A DNA stretch of 64,000 bases from Muribaculaceae bacterium (GTDB lineage: Bacteria; Bacteroidota; Bacteroidia; Bacteroidales; Muribaculaceae). This document shows positions 1 through 9,365 of this stretch, piece after piece. Position numbers and translations under genes: made by a program. The stretch spans positions 46,301-110,300 of the forward strand of contig JAGAUV010000027.1 of NCBI GenBank assembly GCA_017620635.1, given 5' to 3'. Position 1 is the stretch's first letter, and the number at the start of each line of letters is the position of its first letter. The notes under the pieces are model-generated. The model did not search any database and was not told the origin of the DNA. It worked only from the letters and a program-made list of their open reading frames with translations.

Positions 1-14
1 GAAATACTAATATC

Positions 15-28
15 ATATATCGATATAT
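15..28. repeat. AT-rich perfect palindrome upstream of mutA
   Basis: Fourteen bases reading ATATATCGATATAT form a perfect palindrome ending 9 bases before the mutA start codon. It could be an operator or only a by-product of an AT-rich leader. The rest of the upstream region lies outside the window, so no promoter can be assigned. Confidence 0.25.
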
Positions 29-37
29 CAATTATTT

Positions 38-1885
38 ATGGCAGAAAATAAAGAAAGATTATTCGACCAGTTTCCTGAGACGAGCTATGCTGAATGGCGC
101 GCAAAAGTAGAAACTGACCTCAAAGGGGCGGATTTCAACAAGAAACTGGTATGGCGAACAAACGAAGGCTTTGACGTACAGCCCGTATACAGAGCCGAAG
201 ATATCGCAGACTTCAAGACAACAGACTCACTTCCCGGGCAATTCCCCTACGTTCGCGGCACTCGCACCGACAACAACTGGCTCACTCGTCAGGACATCAT
301 TGCCGACAGCGCTGAAGCTGCAAACGCTACTGCACTCGAAGTGCTCACTAAGGGCGTGACTTCATTAGGCTTCAAAGTTGCAGAAGCCGCCGATGTTGCC
401 ACCCTGCTCAAAGGCATCGATCTCGCAAACGTTGAGATCAACCTCACATGCTGCCCCGGCAAGGTTACAGATGTAGCCAAGGCTCTCGTAGAGGCCGTCG
501 AAAATGCCGGTGCCGCAGCCTTCTTCCGCGGTTCGATCGACTACAATCCCCTCCGCCGCCAGCTGCGTCACGGTGTGGAAGGCGTCGATAAAGCCGCTGT
601 CACAGAAAAGGCTTGCGCCCTTCTCGACATTGTTGCTCCCGTGCCCGGCCTGCGCTGCCTCGCTGTCGACTCCGACATCCTCGCAAACGCCGGTGCTTTC
701 ATATATCAGGAATCCGGCTATGCTCTCGCATGGGGCGCCGAATGGATGACTCTCCTTACCGAAGCGGGCCGTAGCGCCGACGAAGTAGCCAAGCGCATCA
801 AGTTCAACATGTGCGTGTCGAGCAATTTCTTCATGGAGATTGCAAAGTTCCGCGCATGCCGCATGCTCTGGGCTCAGATCGTAAAACAGTATGGCGCCGA
901 CGAAAACGCTGCCAAGATGCTTGTCAACGCAAGCACATCGCGTTTCAACCAGACCATCTACGATGCTCATGTCAACCTTCTCAGAAGCCAGACCGAGACT
1001 TTCTCGGCCTGCGTGGGCGGTGTCGACTCCATCGTGACCACTCCCTTCGACACTCCTTACAAGACACCCGACACATTCTCTGAGCGCATCGCTCGCAACC
1101 AGCAGTTCCTCCTCAAAGAAGAAAGCCACATGGACAAGGTCGTCGACCCTGCAGGCGGCAGCTACTATGTAGAGGAGCTCACTGTCGCTATCGCCGCAGA
1201 AGCATGGAAATTATTCCTCGCCACTGTCGACGAAGGCGGTTTCTTCGAGTGCACAGGCAACGGCAAAGTACAGAAAGCCGTTAACGAAAGCTGCGAGAAG
1301 CGTCACACCGATGTCGCTCGTCGCAAAGAAGTACTTCTGGGCACAAACCAGTACCCCAACATCAACGAGAAAGCAGCCGACAAGATCGAAAACACCGCTT
1401 GCAAATGCCACTGCGGATGCGGTCACGAGGATGGCCCCAACGCGCTCCTCAACAAACGTGCGGCTACCGACTTCGAGGCGCTGCGTCTCGCCACTGAGGC
1501 TGCCGCCAAACGACCCAAAGTATTCATGCTCACAATCGGCAACCTTGCAATGCGTCTGGCTCGCGCACAGTTCTCTACCAACTTCTTCGGTTGCGCAGGC
1601 TATGAGATAATCGACAACCTCGGCTTCAACACCGTAGAAGAAGGTGTCGATGCTGCTCTCGCAAAAGGCGCCGACGTTGTTGTGCTCTGCTCAAGCGACG
1701 ACGAGTACGCCGAGCTCGCTCCGGCGGCATTCAAATACCTCGACGGCCGTGCCGAATTTGTTGTTGCAGGAAACCCGGCTTGCACCGACGACCTGAAGGC
1801 TGCTGGTATAAAGGACTTCGTTCACGTTCGCTGCAACGTGCTCGAGACACTTCGCGATTTCAACAACCGATTACTCAACAAATAA
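38..1885 (+). CDS. mutA: Methylmalonyl-CoA mutase small (beta) subunit
   Basis: Non-catalytic partner of the B12-dependent mutase that interconverts succinyl-CoA and (R)-methylmalonyl-CoA in the cytoplasm, on the route to propionate in Bacteroidales. The 615-residue protein has the TIM-barrel mutase domain (about 30-440) and a degenerate cobalamin-binding-type domain (about 490-610). It lacks the DxHxxG motif that MutB carries, as is known for small subunits. It starts with ATG at 38 and lies 16 bases before mutB, so the two are surely cotranscribed. An oddity is a short Cys/His cluster (C455, C457, H458, C459, C461, H463) in the linker between the two domains. Family assignment is secure; the role of the cluster is unknown. 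Confidence 0.95.
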   Translation: MAENKERLFDQFPETSYAEWRAKVETDLKGADFNKKLVWRTNEGFDVQPVYRAEDIADFKTTDSLPGQFPYVRGTRTDNNWLTRQDIIADSAEAANATALEVLTKGVTSLGFKVAEAADVATLLKGIDLANVEINLTCCPGKVTDVAKALVEAVENAGAAAFFRGSIDYNPLRRQLRHGVEGVDKAAVTEKACALLDIVAPVPGLRCLAVDSDILANAGAFIYQESGYALAWGAEWMTLLTEAGRSADEVAKRIKFNMCVSSNFFMEIAKFRACRMLWAQIVKQYGADENAAKMLVNASTSRFNQTIYDAHVNLLRSQTETFSACVGGVDSIVTTPFDTPYKTPDTFSERIARNQQFLLKEESHMDKVVDPAGGSYYVEELTVAIAAEAWKLFLATVDEGGFFECTGNGKVQKAVNESCEKRHTDVARRKEVLLGTNQYPNINEKAADKIENTACKCHCGCGHEDGPNALLNKRAATDFEALRLATEAAAKRPKVFMLTIGNLAMRLARAQFSTNFFGCAGYEIIDNLGFNTVEEGVDAALAKGADVVVLCSSDDEYAELAPAAFKYLDGRAEFVVAGNPACTDDLKAAGIKDFVHVRCNVLETLRDFNNRLLNK

Positions 1886-1901
1886 GTCACAGACCCACAA
1901 T

Positions 1902-4031
1902 ATGAAACCCGATTTTAAAAACATCGATATAACTTCCGGGCTCTGTGGCGCCAAACCTGCTGCCACAGCAACGGAAACCTGGACAACTCCCGAACTCATT
2001 CCGGTTAAGCCCGTATATACCAAAGCCGACCTCGAGGGCCTCGAGCACCTCAACTTCATGAGCGGCATTCCTCCCTATCTCCGCGGACCGTACAGCGCAA
2101 TGTACCCCCTGCGCCCCTGGACTATCCGCCAGTATGCAGGCTTCTCTACAGCTGCCGAGTCGAACGCATTCTATCGCCGCAACCTCGCTTCTGGCCAGAA
2201 AGGCCTTTCTGTAGCATTCGACCTCGCCACACACCGTGGATACGACGCCGACCATGCTCGCGTGGTAGGCGACGTCGGCAAAGCCGGTGTGTCGATTTGC
2301 TCGATCGAAGACATGAAAGTACTCTTCGACGGTATACCCCTCAACAAGATGTCGGTATCTATGACCATGAACGGCGCTGTGCTTCCCGTACTCGCCTTCT
2401 ACATCAACGCCGGTCTTGAGCAGGGTGCGAAACTCGAGGAGATGGCAGGTACCATTCAGAACGATATCCTCAAGGAGTTCATGGTGCGCAACACCTATAT
2501 CTATCCGCCTGAATTTTCGATGCGTATCATCGCCGACATATTCGAGTACACATCGCAGAACATGCCCAAATTCAACTCGATATCGATCTCCGGCTACCAC
2601 ATGCAGGAAGCCGGCGCTACCTGCGACATCGAGCTGGCCTACACCCTCGCCGACGGTCTCGAGTACCTCCGCGCCGGTGTCAACGCTGGCATGGATATCG
2701 ATGCCTTCGCTCCTCGCCTCTCTTTCTTCTGGGCTATCGGCATGAACTACTTCATGGAAGTCGCCAAGATGCGTGCAGCCCGTATGCTCTGGGCAAAGAT
2801 CGTAAAACAGTTCAACCCAAAGAACCCCAAATCACTGGCTCTGCGTACACACTCGCAGACTTCCGGCTGGTCGCTTACCGAGCCGGATCCCTTCAACAAC
2901 GTCGGCCGCACATGTATCGAAGCTATGGGCGCAGCTCTGGGTCACACTCAGAGTCTCCACACCAACGCGCTCGACGAAGCCATCGCTCTCCCCACCGACT
3001 TCTCGGCCCGTATCGCCCGTAACACTCAGATCTACATTCAGGAAGAGACTCAGGTTACACGCGCGATCGACCCCTGGGGCGGTTCCTACTACGTCGAGGC
3101 TCTTACAAATGAGATCGCACACCGCGCATGGGAGCACATCCAGGAAATCGAGAAACTCGGCGGTATGGCTAAAGCCATCGAGACAGGTCTTCCCAAACTG
3201 CGTATCGAAGAAGCTGCCGCTCGCACTCAGGCCCGTATCGACTCAGGTCGTCAGACCATCGTAGGCATCAACAAGTATCGTCTCGACCATGAAGATCCTA
3301 TCGACATCCTCGAGATCGACAACACCGAAGTTCGCCGCGAGCAGATCGAACGTCTCAACGAAGTGAAGGCAAACCGCGACGAAGCTAAGGTAAAAGAAGC
3401 TCTCGCTGCCATCACAGAGTGCGTGCGCACAAAAGAAGGCAACCTCCTCGACCTCGCTGTCAAGGCCGCAGGCCTTCGCGCCACCCTCGGCGAAATATCC
3501 GACGCTTGCGAAGAAGTTGTCGGCCGTTACAAAGCTCAAATCAGAACAATCTCAGGCGTGTACGCAAACGAAACAAAACAGGATCCGGACTTCATCAAGG
3601 CACAGCAGATGTGCGAGGAGTTCGCTAAACGCGAGGGCCGTCAGCCCCGTATCATGATAGCTAAAATGGGTCAGGACGGTCACGACCGTGGCGCAAAAGT
3701 CGTTGCAACAGGTTATGCCGACTGCGGATTCGACGTCGACATGGGTCCCCTCTTCCAGACTCCGGCAGAAGCCGCCCGTCAGGCTGTCGAGAACGACGTT
3801 CACATCCTCGGCGTTTCGTCGCTCGCCGCAGGCCACAAGACACTCATTCCGCAGGTTATCGAAGAGCTCAAGAAGCTCGGTCGTGAGGACATCCTCGTTA
3901 CCGCAGGCGGCGTTATACCCGCTCAGGACTACGACTTCCTCTACAAAGCAGGCGTCGCTGCCATCTTCGGCCCAGGCACTCGCATCCCCCTGTCGGCCAT
4001 AAAGATGCTCGAGATTCTCAACGAAGAATAA
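1902..4031 (+). CDS. mutB: Methylmalonyl-CoA mutase large (alpha) subunit
   Basis: Catalytic, adenosylcobalamin-dependent subunit of methylmalonyl-CoA mutase. The 709-residue length is normal for the family. Residues about 20-560 form the substrate-binding barrel. The C-terminal B12 domain shows the diagnostic DGHDRG at 592-597, so H594 should be the lower axial cobalt ligand, followed by the usual Ser-Leu (SSLAAGH) and Gly-Gly (TAGGV) elements. The gene follows mutA by 16 bases and is closed by a strong terminator at 4058-4092, which makes mutAB a two-gene unit in this window. No epimerase or MeaB-type chaperone gene is visible nearby. Confidence 0.97.
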   Translation: MKPDFKNIDITSGLCGAKPAATATETWTTPELIPVKPVYTKADLEGLEHLNFMSGIPPYLRGPYSAMYPLRPWTIRQYAGFSTAAESNAFYRRNLASGQKGLSVAFDLATHRGYDADHARVVGDVGKAGVSICSIEDMKVLFDGIPLNKMSVSMTMNGAVLPVLAFYINAGLEQGAKLEEMAGTIQNDILKEFMVRNTYIYPPEFSMRIIADIFEYTSQNMPKFNSISISGYHMQEAGATCDIELAYTLADGLEYLRAGVNAGMDIDAFAPRLSFFWAIGMNYFMEVAKMRAARMLWAKIVKQFNPKNPKSLALRTHSQTSGWSLTEPDPFNNVGRTCIEAMGAALGHTQSLHTNALDEAIALPTDFSARIARNTQIYIQEETQVTRAIDPWGGSYYVEALTNEIAHRAWEHIQEIEKLGGMAKAIETGLPKLRIEEAAARTQARIDSGRQTIVGINKYRLDHEDPIDILEIDNTEVRREQIERLNEVKANRDEAKVKEALAAITECVRTKEGNLLDLAVKAAGLRATLGEISDACEEVVGRYKAQIRTISGVYANETKQDPDFIKAQQMCEEFAKREGRQPRIMIAKMGQDGHDRGAKVVATGYADCGFDVDMGPLFQTPAEAARQAVENDVHILGVSSLAAGHKTLIPQVIEELKKLGREDILVTAGGVIPAQDYDFLYKAGVAAIFGPGTRIPLSAIKMLEILNEE

Positions 4032-4057
4032 CCGCACACACCATCAATCCCCCCTTC

Positions 4058-4092
4058 ATCGGAGCCAGCCCCTCGGCCGGCTCCGATTTTTT
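4058..4092 (+). terminator. Rho-independent terminator after mutAB
   Basis: A perfect 9-bp stem, ATCGGAGCC (4058-4066) with GGCTCCGAT (4079-4087), encloses a 12-base loop and runs into six T residues. It begins 27 bases after the mutB stop codon. Confidence 0.85.
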
Positions 4093-4189
4093 ATCTAAAA
4101 AAGCCTCACAACCATTAAACATATGCTACCAAATAAGACCGACATACAAATATTTGCCACGTTTTACCGCCTTATTAAAAATAATTGCT

Positions 4190-4197
4190 TATATTTG
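4190..4197 (+). promoter_or_regulatory. Bacteroidales -7 box (TATATTTG) for the 4266 gene
   Basis: TATATTTG fits the Bacteroidales -7 consensus TAnnTTTG and lies 68 bases before the start codon at 4266. No convincing TTTG -33 element sits 19-21 bases upstream. The 4093-4189 stretch is AT-rich with no other recognisable feature. Confidence 0.45.
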
Positions 4198-4265
4198 CAG
4201 TCGTAAAACACATCGCAAGTACCATTCCTATAAATAAACTTACCTAAACCAATTAAAACCTGCTT

Positions 4266-6482
4266 ATGACTGATTTTACAAAAGTATTGGCATTGACATG
4301 CCTTGCAGCGGTAGCCATGCCTGTCGGGGCATCTGCCGACACCAAAGCCTATGGCTATCTTTTCGGCTCTAAAGATGGTCGACACGGATTTGTGTCTTTC
4401 GATATCGCAAAACCACAGACACTCACTATCGAAGGAAGCCGCGATTTCGGCAGTTACTACCCTTCTGCCGGCGAATATGTCGACGGCAAAATCTACACCT
4501 ACAGAGTAAGTGAAGCCGACTATTTCGAACTTGAAGCGGACTCGTGGGCTGTATACGACGCCGAAACTTTCAAGCTGATAAGCTCAAAGGATATGTACAG
4601 CATGAACAGAGCAGTCGACATGACATACGACTACACGACAAACACCATGTATGCCCTGATCGAAGACAGACGTACAAGTTCAACTCTGATCGAAACAAGT
4701 CTGTATGCAATCGATCTTGCCACAGGCGACTATACACTTATCGGAAGCCCAGGCGAGCTTAAAGCCATCGACGGCAACAACAAGGTCGCTATCGATGCTC
4801 TGATCACGTTGGCTTGCGACCCCGAAGGACAACTTTACGCCATGTCATCTTACCGCTACCTATACAAAATCGACAAATTTACCGGAAAAGTAGAACAGGC
4901 AGCTCCTCGCCACAACCTTGGCACTGCGTCACAATTCCAGTCAATGACATTTTCATCCGACGGCAAACTATGGTGGGCTCAGGCACATCCGAGCTATGGT
5001 CACTTCTGTGAAATAGATCTTACAACCGGAGTCCCCGGTGGTTTCGTCGATTTCAGAACCGACTACGAAAAGTTGAACAAGCTGGGCGATGACGCACAGG
5101 TTACAGCATTATTCTTCAAAGACAAGAATGTTCGTAGCGACTCGCCTAATGCCGTTACCGAACTCTCAGCTTCTATCAGCGAGAATGATGTAAACACCGT
5201 CATTCTCTCATGGGTCAATCCCACCGAAGATTATAGCGGCAATGATGCCGAACCGACAGCAATAAGAGTATATCGTATCGGCACCACAGAACCTATTGCG
5301 ACTCTGAGCGGAGACGCTACAAGTTATACCGACACATCCGCGCCTAATGGCAACACCACTTACGAAGTAATTGCTGAAAACAATTCGGGTTGCGGCTTCC
5401 CGGCCTTTACTACGATTTTCGCCGGTTACGACCGCCTGAAAGCCGTCAACGATCTTGTTCTGACCATTGATGACCGTACCGCTAATGTAACATGGTCCGC
5501 CCCGACAGCTACTGTCAACGGTGGATATTCCGACTTCAACGCAATAACATACAACGTCTACAGGGCTAATGGCAACACAATTACAAGCCTTGCGACAGGC
5601 ATCGACAAAACAGAATTTACCGAAACAGTCGAAGACGACGGTACATTCTATTACATCATTGAGCCGGTAAGCGGTGGCGCTTTAGGAGTACAGGCCGAGA
5701 CAGAAAGTTTTACACTTACATCGCCCAAAAGCATACCTTACTTTACCGGTTTCGAAGATGACCAGGATGGTCAGCAGTGGATATTTATAAACGCTTCAAC
5801 CAACACAGGATGGAGTATCGGCAAAAAAAGTTACATCTACGACGGAAGTAAGACGGCTATTGGTTCGACCCTGGGCAATACAGCCGATGACTGGCTCATA
5901 TCTCCGCCTCTCGAATTTGAGGCCGGTGAGTATACCGTCGATTTCTATGCCAACGGTGCCTCTTACGACACTCACACATTCAGTGTTTGCTTAGGCAATG
6001 ATCCGAAAGACCCCAAGAGCTTTACAAAGAATTTCTATTCGGTAAACAATGAAAAAATATATGACGAGACCGGAGCTAATGCAAGCGGTTCCGAGTCCAA
6101 AGGATGGGCTCACATAGAGACCGGATTCAAAGTAGACGACAAAGGCATATATCATGTAGGATTCCACAACACAAATCCTACCACTTACGCAAATCTGCGT
6201 ATCGACAATCTATCGGTAAAAAAGAGTGGCCAAAGCGGAATAACTGCTGTAGGGAGCAATAATAAAGTGACATTCACAACTTGCGGCAAAGACATCACAG
6301 TGACTTCTTCTATTGCCATTACAAACATAAGTGTCATTAATATTGCCGGTCTTGCCGTTGAGTCGGTCGATGGAGAAAGCAATACCATTACAGTATCATG
6401 CTCAGACATAGCATCCGGTGTATATGTCGTTACCGTAAGACTTGAAGATGGTTCTTTAGTATACAAAAAAATTGTAATGTAA
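4266..6482 (+). CDS. Secreted multidomain protein with FN3 domains and a T9SS-like C-terminal sorting domain
   Basis: Extracytoplasmic protein of unknown specific function, 738 residues. A signal peptide covers about residues 1-24 (hydrophobic segment ending ASA). Residues about 27-290 look like an irregular beta-propeller. Two fibronectin type III-like domains follow (about 295-385 and 390-480), then a jelly-roll 'cleaved adhesin'-type domain (about 490-655; FEDDQDGQQW, DDWLISPPL). The last 75 residues resemble type IX secretion C-terminal domains (ITNISVINIAGL ... SGVYVVTV ... YKKIVM). Surface display or release is inferred from that domain; a binding role is a guess from the architecture. 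The gene is monocistronic, with its own promoter and terminator, and is more AT-rich than its neighbours. Confidence 0.75.
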   Translation: MTDFTKVLALTCLAAVAMPVGASADTKAYGYLFGSKDGRHGFVSFDIAKPQTLTIEGSRDFGSYYPSAGEYVDGKIYTYRVSEADYFELEADSWAVYDAETFKLISSKDMYSMNRAVDMTYDYTTNTMYALIEDRRTSSTLIETSLYAIDLATGDYTLIGSPGELKAIDGNNKVAIDALITLACDPEGQLYAMSSYRYLYKIDKFTGKVEQAAPRHNLGTASQFQSMTFSSDGKLWWAQAHPSYGHFCEIDLTTGVPGGFVDFRTDYEKLNKLGDDAQVTALFFKDKNVRSDSPNAVTELSASISENDVNTVILSWVNPTEDYSGNDAEPTAIRVYRIGTTEPIATLSGDATSYTDTSAPNGNTTYEVIAENNSGCGFPAFTTIFAGYDRLKAVNDLVLTIDDRTANVTWSAPTATVNGGYSDFNAITYNVYRANGNTITSLATGIDKTEFTETVEDDGTFYYIIEPVSGGALGVQAETESFTLTSPKSIPYFTGFEDDQDGQQWIFINASTNTGWSIGKKSYIYDGSKTAIGSTLGNTADDWLISPPLEFEAGEYTVDFYANGASYDTHTFSVCLGNDPKDPKSFTKNFYSVNNEKIYDETGANASGSESKGWAHIETGFKVDDKGIYHVGFHNTNPTTYANLRIDNLSVKKSGQSGITAVGSNNKVTFTTCGKDITVTSSIAITNISVINIAGLAVESVDGESNTITVSCSDIASGVYVVTVRLEDGSLVYKKIVM

Positions 6483-6509
6483 CGCTATAAGAGCATAATT
6501 TCCTGAAGA

Positions 6510-6543
6510 GTAGCCTGTCATGTCGACAGGCTACATTTTTTTT
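6510..6543 (+). terminator. Rho-independent terminator
   Basis: A perfect 10-bp stem, GTAGCCTGTC with GACAGGCTAC, encloses a 5-base loop and is followed by an A and a run of eight T. It closes the 4266-6482 transcript. Confidence 0.9.
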
Positions 6544-6601
6544 GTAAACAATAAAATCATAATTTATCTTAAAACACGGATAGACCCCATAGAAATTTTA
6601 T

Positions 6602-6609
6602 TACCTTTG
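6602..6609 (+). promoter_or_regulatory. Bacteroidales -7 box (TACCTTTG) for malQ
   Basis: TACCTTTG is an exact match to TAnnTTTG. It lies 58 bases upstream of the malQ start and just after the terminator of the preceding gene. No clear -33 TTTG is visible. Confidence 0.55.
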
Positions 6610-6666
6610 TATCTGCATTAGGCACAACCATATGAAAATAATTTATATCATACATAACACAAGCTT

Positions 6667-9339
6667 ATGAAGATCATCTTCAACATAATATACCGCACCA
6701 ACTGGGGAGAATCGGTATATATAACAGGCGCTCCGGCAGCTCTGGGCCAATGGGATAAAAGCCGCGCCGTCAAGCTGAATCTTGATGGCAACGACCACTG
6801 GACCGCTACTGTCGACCTGCCTGCAAGCGATAAAGACTTCGGCTACCGCTACTTCGTCCGCAACGACAACGGAACAATCCGCGACGAATGGGGACACGGC
6901 GACCATTTCACGGCAAACAGCGACGGCACATTCCGCGTCTACGACAGATGGCAGGACCAGCCCTTCGACAAACCGCTGTATTCATCGCTTTTTACCGAGT
7001 GCGTATGCCGCCAGAAGACCACCGACGGCATTGTGACACCGACACGCGCTTTCGTGACCATTTCGGTAAGCGCCCCCATGGTCAACGGCGACATGGTGCT
7101 CGCCATCAGCGGCAACAACGAAGCGCTGGGCAACTGGGACACCAAGCAGGCGATCCGACTTTCGAACTGCTCTTTCCCCATATGGAAAGTCAACATACCG
7201 GCCGAAAGGCTTGATCCTGCGACCGAATACAAATTCCTCGTGCTCGACCGCAAGAGCGGCGCCGTAATAACATGGGAAGGCGGCGAAAACCGACGCATCG
7301 GGGTGTCGCTCAATCCGTCGGACGCAACACTGCTTTCCGGCATGCGCTTCATCAACACTCTCAAGCCGTGGCGTGGTGCCGGCACGGCAATACCGGTGTT
7401 CTCGCTCCGGAGCAAGGGCGATATGGGCGTCGGCGACTTCTACGACCTGTTCGGCATCATCGACTGGGCCGCAAACACACATCAGAGCATACTCCAGCTG
7501 CTGCCTATCAACGACACCACCATGACAGGCACATGGACCGACTCATATCCCTACAACGCCAACTCCACATTTGCCCTCCATCCCATGTTCCTGAGGGTAA
7601 CAGAGCTGGGCGAGATAGCCGATGCCAAGCGGTGCGAGTACTACAGAAATGCCGCCGCAGAGCTCAACGCCCTGCCTACTGTCGACTACGAGCGTGCAAA
7701 TCAGCTCAAGGCCGAATATATCGACGAGATATTCGCTCAGGAAGGCGCCAAGACACTTGAATCGGATGATTACAAGGCATTCGTCGAGCACAACTCACGC
7801 TGGCTGAGGCAGTACGCCGCATTCTGCGCCTTACGCGACCGATTCGGCACACCCGACTTCACTCAATGGGGCGAATACGCAAAATATTCCGACGAGGTGC
7901 TTAAAAAAGTGCTTGCCGAGGATGCCGCGAAAATCGACCGGGCATGTTACGTGCAGTACCACCTCGACCGCCAGATGCGCCGCGTACACGAATACGCAGC
8001 GTCAAAGGGTGTAGCTCTCAAAGGCGACGTGCCCATCGGCGTATCGCGAACAAGCGCCGACGCATGGACCGACACCCGTCTGTTCAACATGGACTGCCAG
8101 ACCGGCGCTCCACCCGACGATTTCTCCGTGATGGGACAGAACTGGGGCTTCCCGACCTACAACTGGGAAGAGATGAACAAGGACGGCTTCGCCTGGTGGA
8201 AAGACCGTTTCCGCAAGATGGCCGAGTACTTCGACGCATACCGCATCGACCACGTGCTGGGCTTCTTCAGGATATGGCAGATACCCATGGACGCCATCCA
8301 CGGCCTGCTCGGATACTTCTACCCTGCACTCCCCTTCTCGGCAGAAGAGATGCGCAACAGCTACGACTTCTGGATCAATCCCGAAGTACACACCAAGCCC
8401 TACATCATGGACTATTTCCTGTCGGACTTCTTCGGACCATACACCTCGGAAGTAGCAGAAAAATATCTCGACAAAGGCAAGGACGGCCGCTACACCTTCA
8501 AGGCCGACTTCGACACACAACGCAAGATAGCCGACTATTTTGCCGCGCTGCCTAAGGACGAAAAGAACACACGCATCTGCAACGGCCTCCTCGGCCTCGC
8601 CGACGAAGTGCTCTTCATCGAGGAGTCAAACAACAAAGGCAAATATCATCCGCGCATTTCGGCACAGTTTACCTACGTCTACCGCTCGCTCAACGACTAT
8701 GAGCGCTGGTGCTTCAACCGACTCTACAACGACTTCTTCTACCGCCGTCACAACGACTTCTGGTATGGCAAGGCGATGTGGAAACTGCCACCGCTCATCG
8801 AGGCCACCGATATGCTCTGCTGCGCCGAGGACCTCGGCATGATACCTGCCTGCGTTCCGGCAGTGATGGAGCAGCTCGAAATACTGTCGCTCGAAATCCA
8901 GCGCATGCCCAAGGATCCTAACGAGAAATTCGCCGACACACGCCGCTATCCCTACTACTCGGTGTGCACCACCTCGACCCACGACATGGGCGGCATACGC
9001 CAGTGGTGGGAGGAAGACCGCGACGCGACACAGCGCTTCTTCAACGAAGTGCTCCACGAATCAGGCGCCGCTCCTCTCTACGCCGAACCCTGGATATGCG
9101 ACCGCATTGTCGAGCAGCACCTCCAGTCGCCGTCGATGCTGTGTATCCTGCCTCTTCAGGACTGGCTGTCGACCGACGGCACAATACGCCGTCAGGACCC
9201 TCGCGAGGAGCAGATCAACGTGCCTTCGATAGCGCGCCACTACTGGCGCTACCGCATGCACCTTACCATCGAGGAGCTGCTCGCAAATACCGATTTCAAC
9301 TCTTACATAAAGGACAAGATCGACCGCACAGGCCGCTGA
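6667..9339 (+). CDS. malQ: 4-alpha-glucanotransferase (amylomaltase), GH77 with two CBM20 domains
   Basis: Cytoplasmic disproportionating enzyme that transfers alpha-1,4-glucan segments during maltodextrin and glycogen metabolism. The 890 residues contain two N-terminal starch-binding CBM20-type domains (about 1-105 and 125-225, each with a GQW/GNW signature) and then a GH77 catalytic domain (about 235-880). Expected catalytic residues are visible: nucleophile D528 (YRIDHVLGF), acid/base E721 (CAEDLG) and D773 (STHDMGG), by analogy with Thermus amylomaltase. There is no signal peptide. CBM20-MalQ architecture is usual in Bacteroidales. The gene is followed after 26 bases by the TamB-like gene, so the two may share a transcript despite unrelated roles. 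Confidence 0.95.
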   Translation: MKIIFNIIYRTNWGESVYITGAPAALGQWDKSRAVKLNLDGNDHWTATVDLPASDKDFGYRYFVRNDNGTIRDEWGHGDHFTANSDGTFRVYDRWQDQPFDKPLYSSLFTECVCRQKTTDGIVTPTRAFVTISVSAPMVNGDMVLAISGNNEALGNWDTKQAIRLSNCSFPIWKVNIPAERLDPATEYKFLVLDRKSGAVITWEGGENRRIGVSLNPSDATLLSGMRFINTLKPWRGAGTAIPVFSLRSKGDMGVGDFYDLFGIIDWAANTHQSILQLLPINDTTMTGTWTDSYPYNANSTFALHPMFLRVTELGEIADAKRCEYYRNAAAELNALPTVDYERANQLKAEYIDEIFAQEGAKTLESDDYKAFVEHNSRWLRQYAAFCALRDRFGTPDFTQWGEYAKYSDEVLKKVLAEDAAKIDRACYVQYHLDRQMRRVHEYAASKGVALKGDVPIGVSRTSADAWTDTRLFNMDCQTGAPPDDFSVMGQNWGFPTYNWEEMNKDGFAWWKDRFRKMAEYFDAYRIDHVLGFFRIWQIPMDAIHGLLGYFYPALPFSAEEMRNSYDFWINPEVHTKPYIMDYFLSDFFGPYTSEVAEKYLDKGKDGRYTFKADFDTQRKIADYFAALPKDEKNTRICNGLLGLADEVLFIEESNNKGKYHPRISAQFTYVYRSLNDYERWCFNRLYNDFFYRRHNDFWYGKAMWKLPPLIEATDMLCCAEDLGMIPACVPAVMEQLEILSLEIQRMPKDPNEKFADTRRYPYYSVCTTSTHDMGGIRQWWEEDRDATQRFFNEVLHESGAAPLYAEPWICDRIVEQHLQSPSMLCILPLQDWLSTDGTIRRQDPREEQINVPSIARHYWRYRMHLTIEELLANTDFNSYIKDKIDRTGR

Positions 9340-9365
9340 CCTATCGTAAGACTCAAGTTTAAAGA

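Noticed and set aside
365-1129. 254-residue minus-strand frame in mutA
   Set aside because: It is a shadow of the well-supported mutA reading frame.
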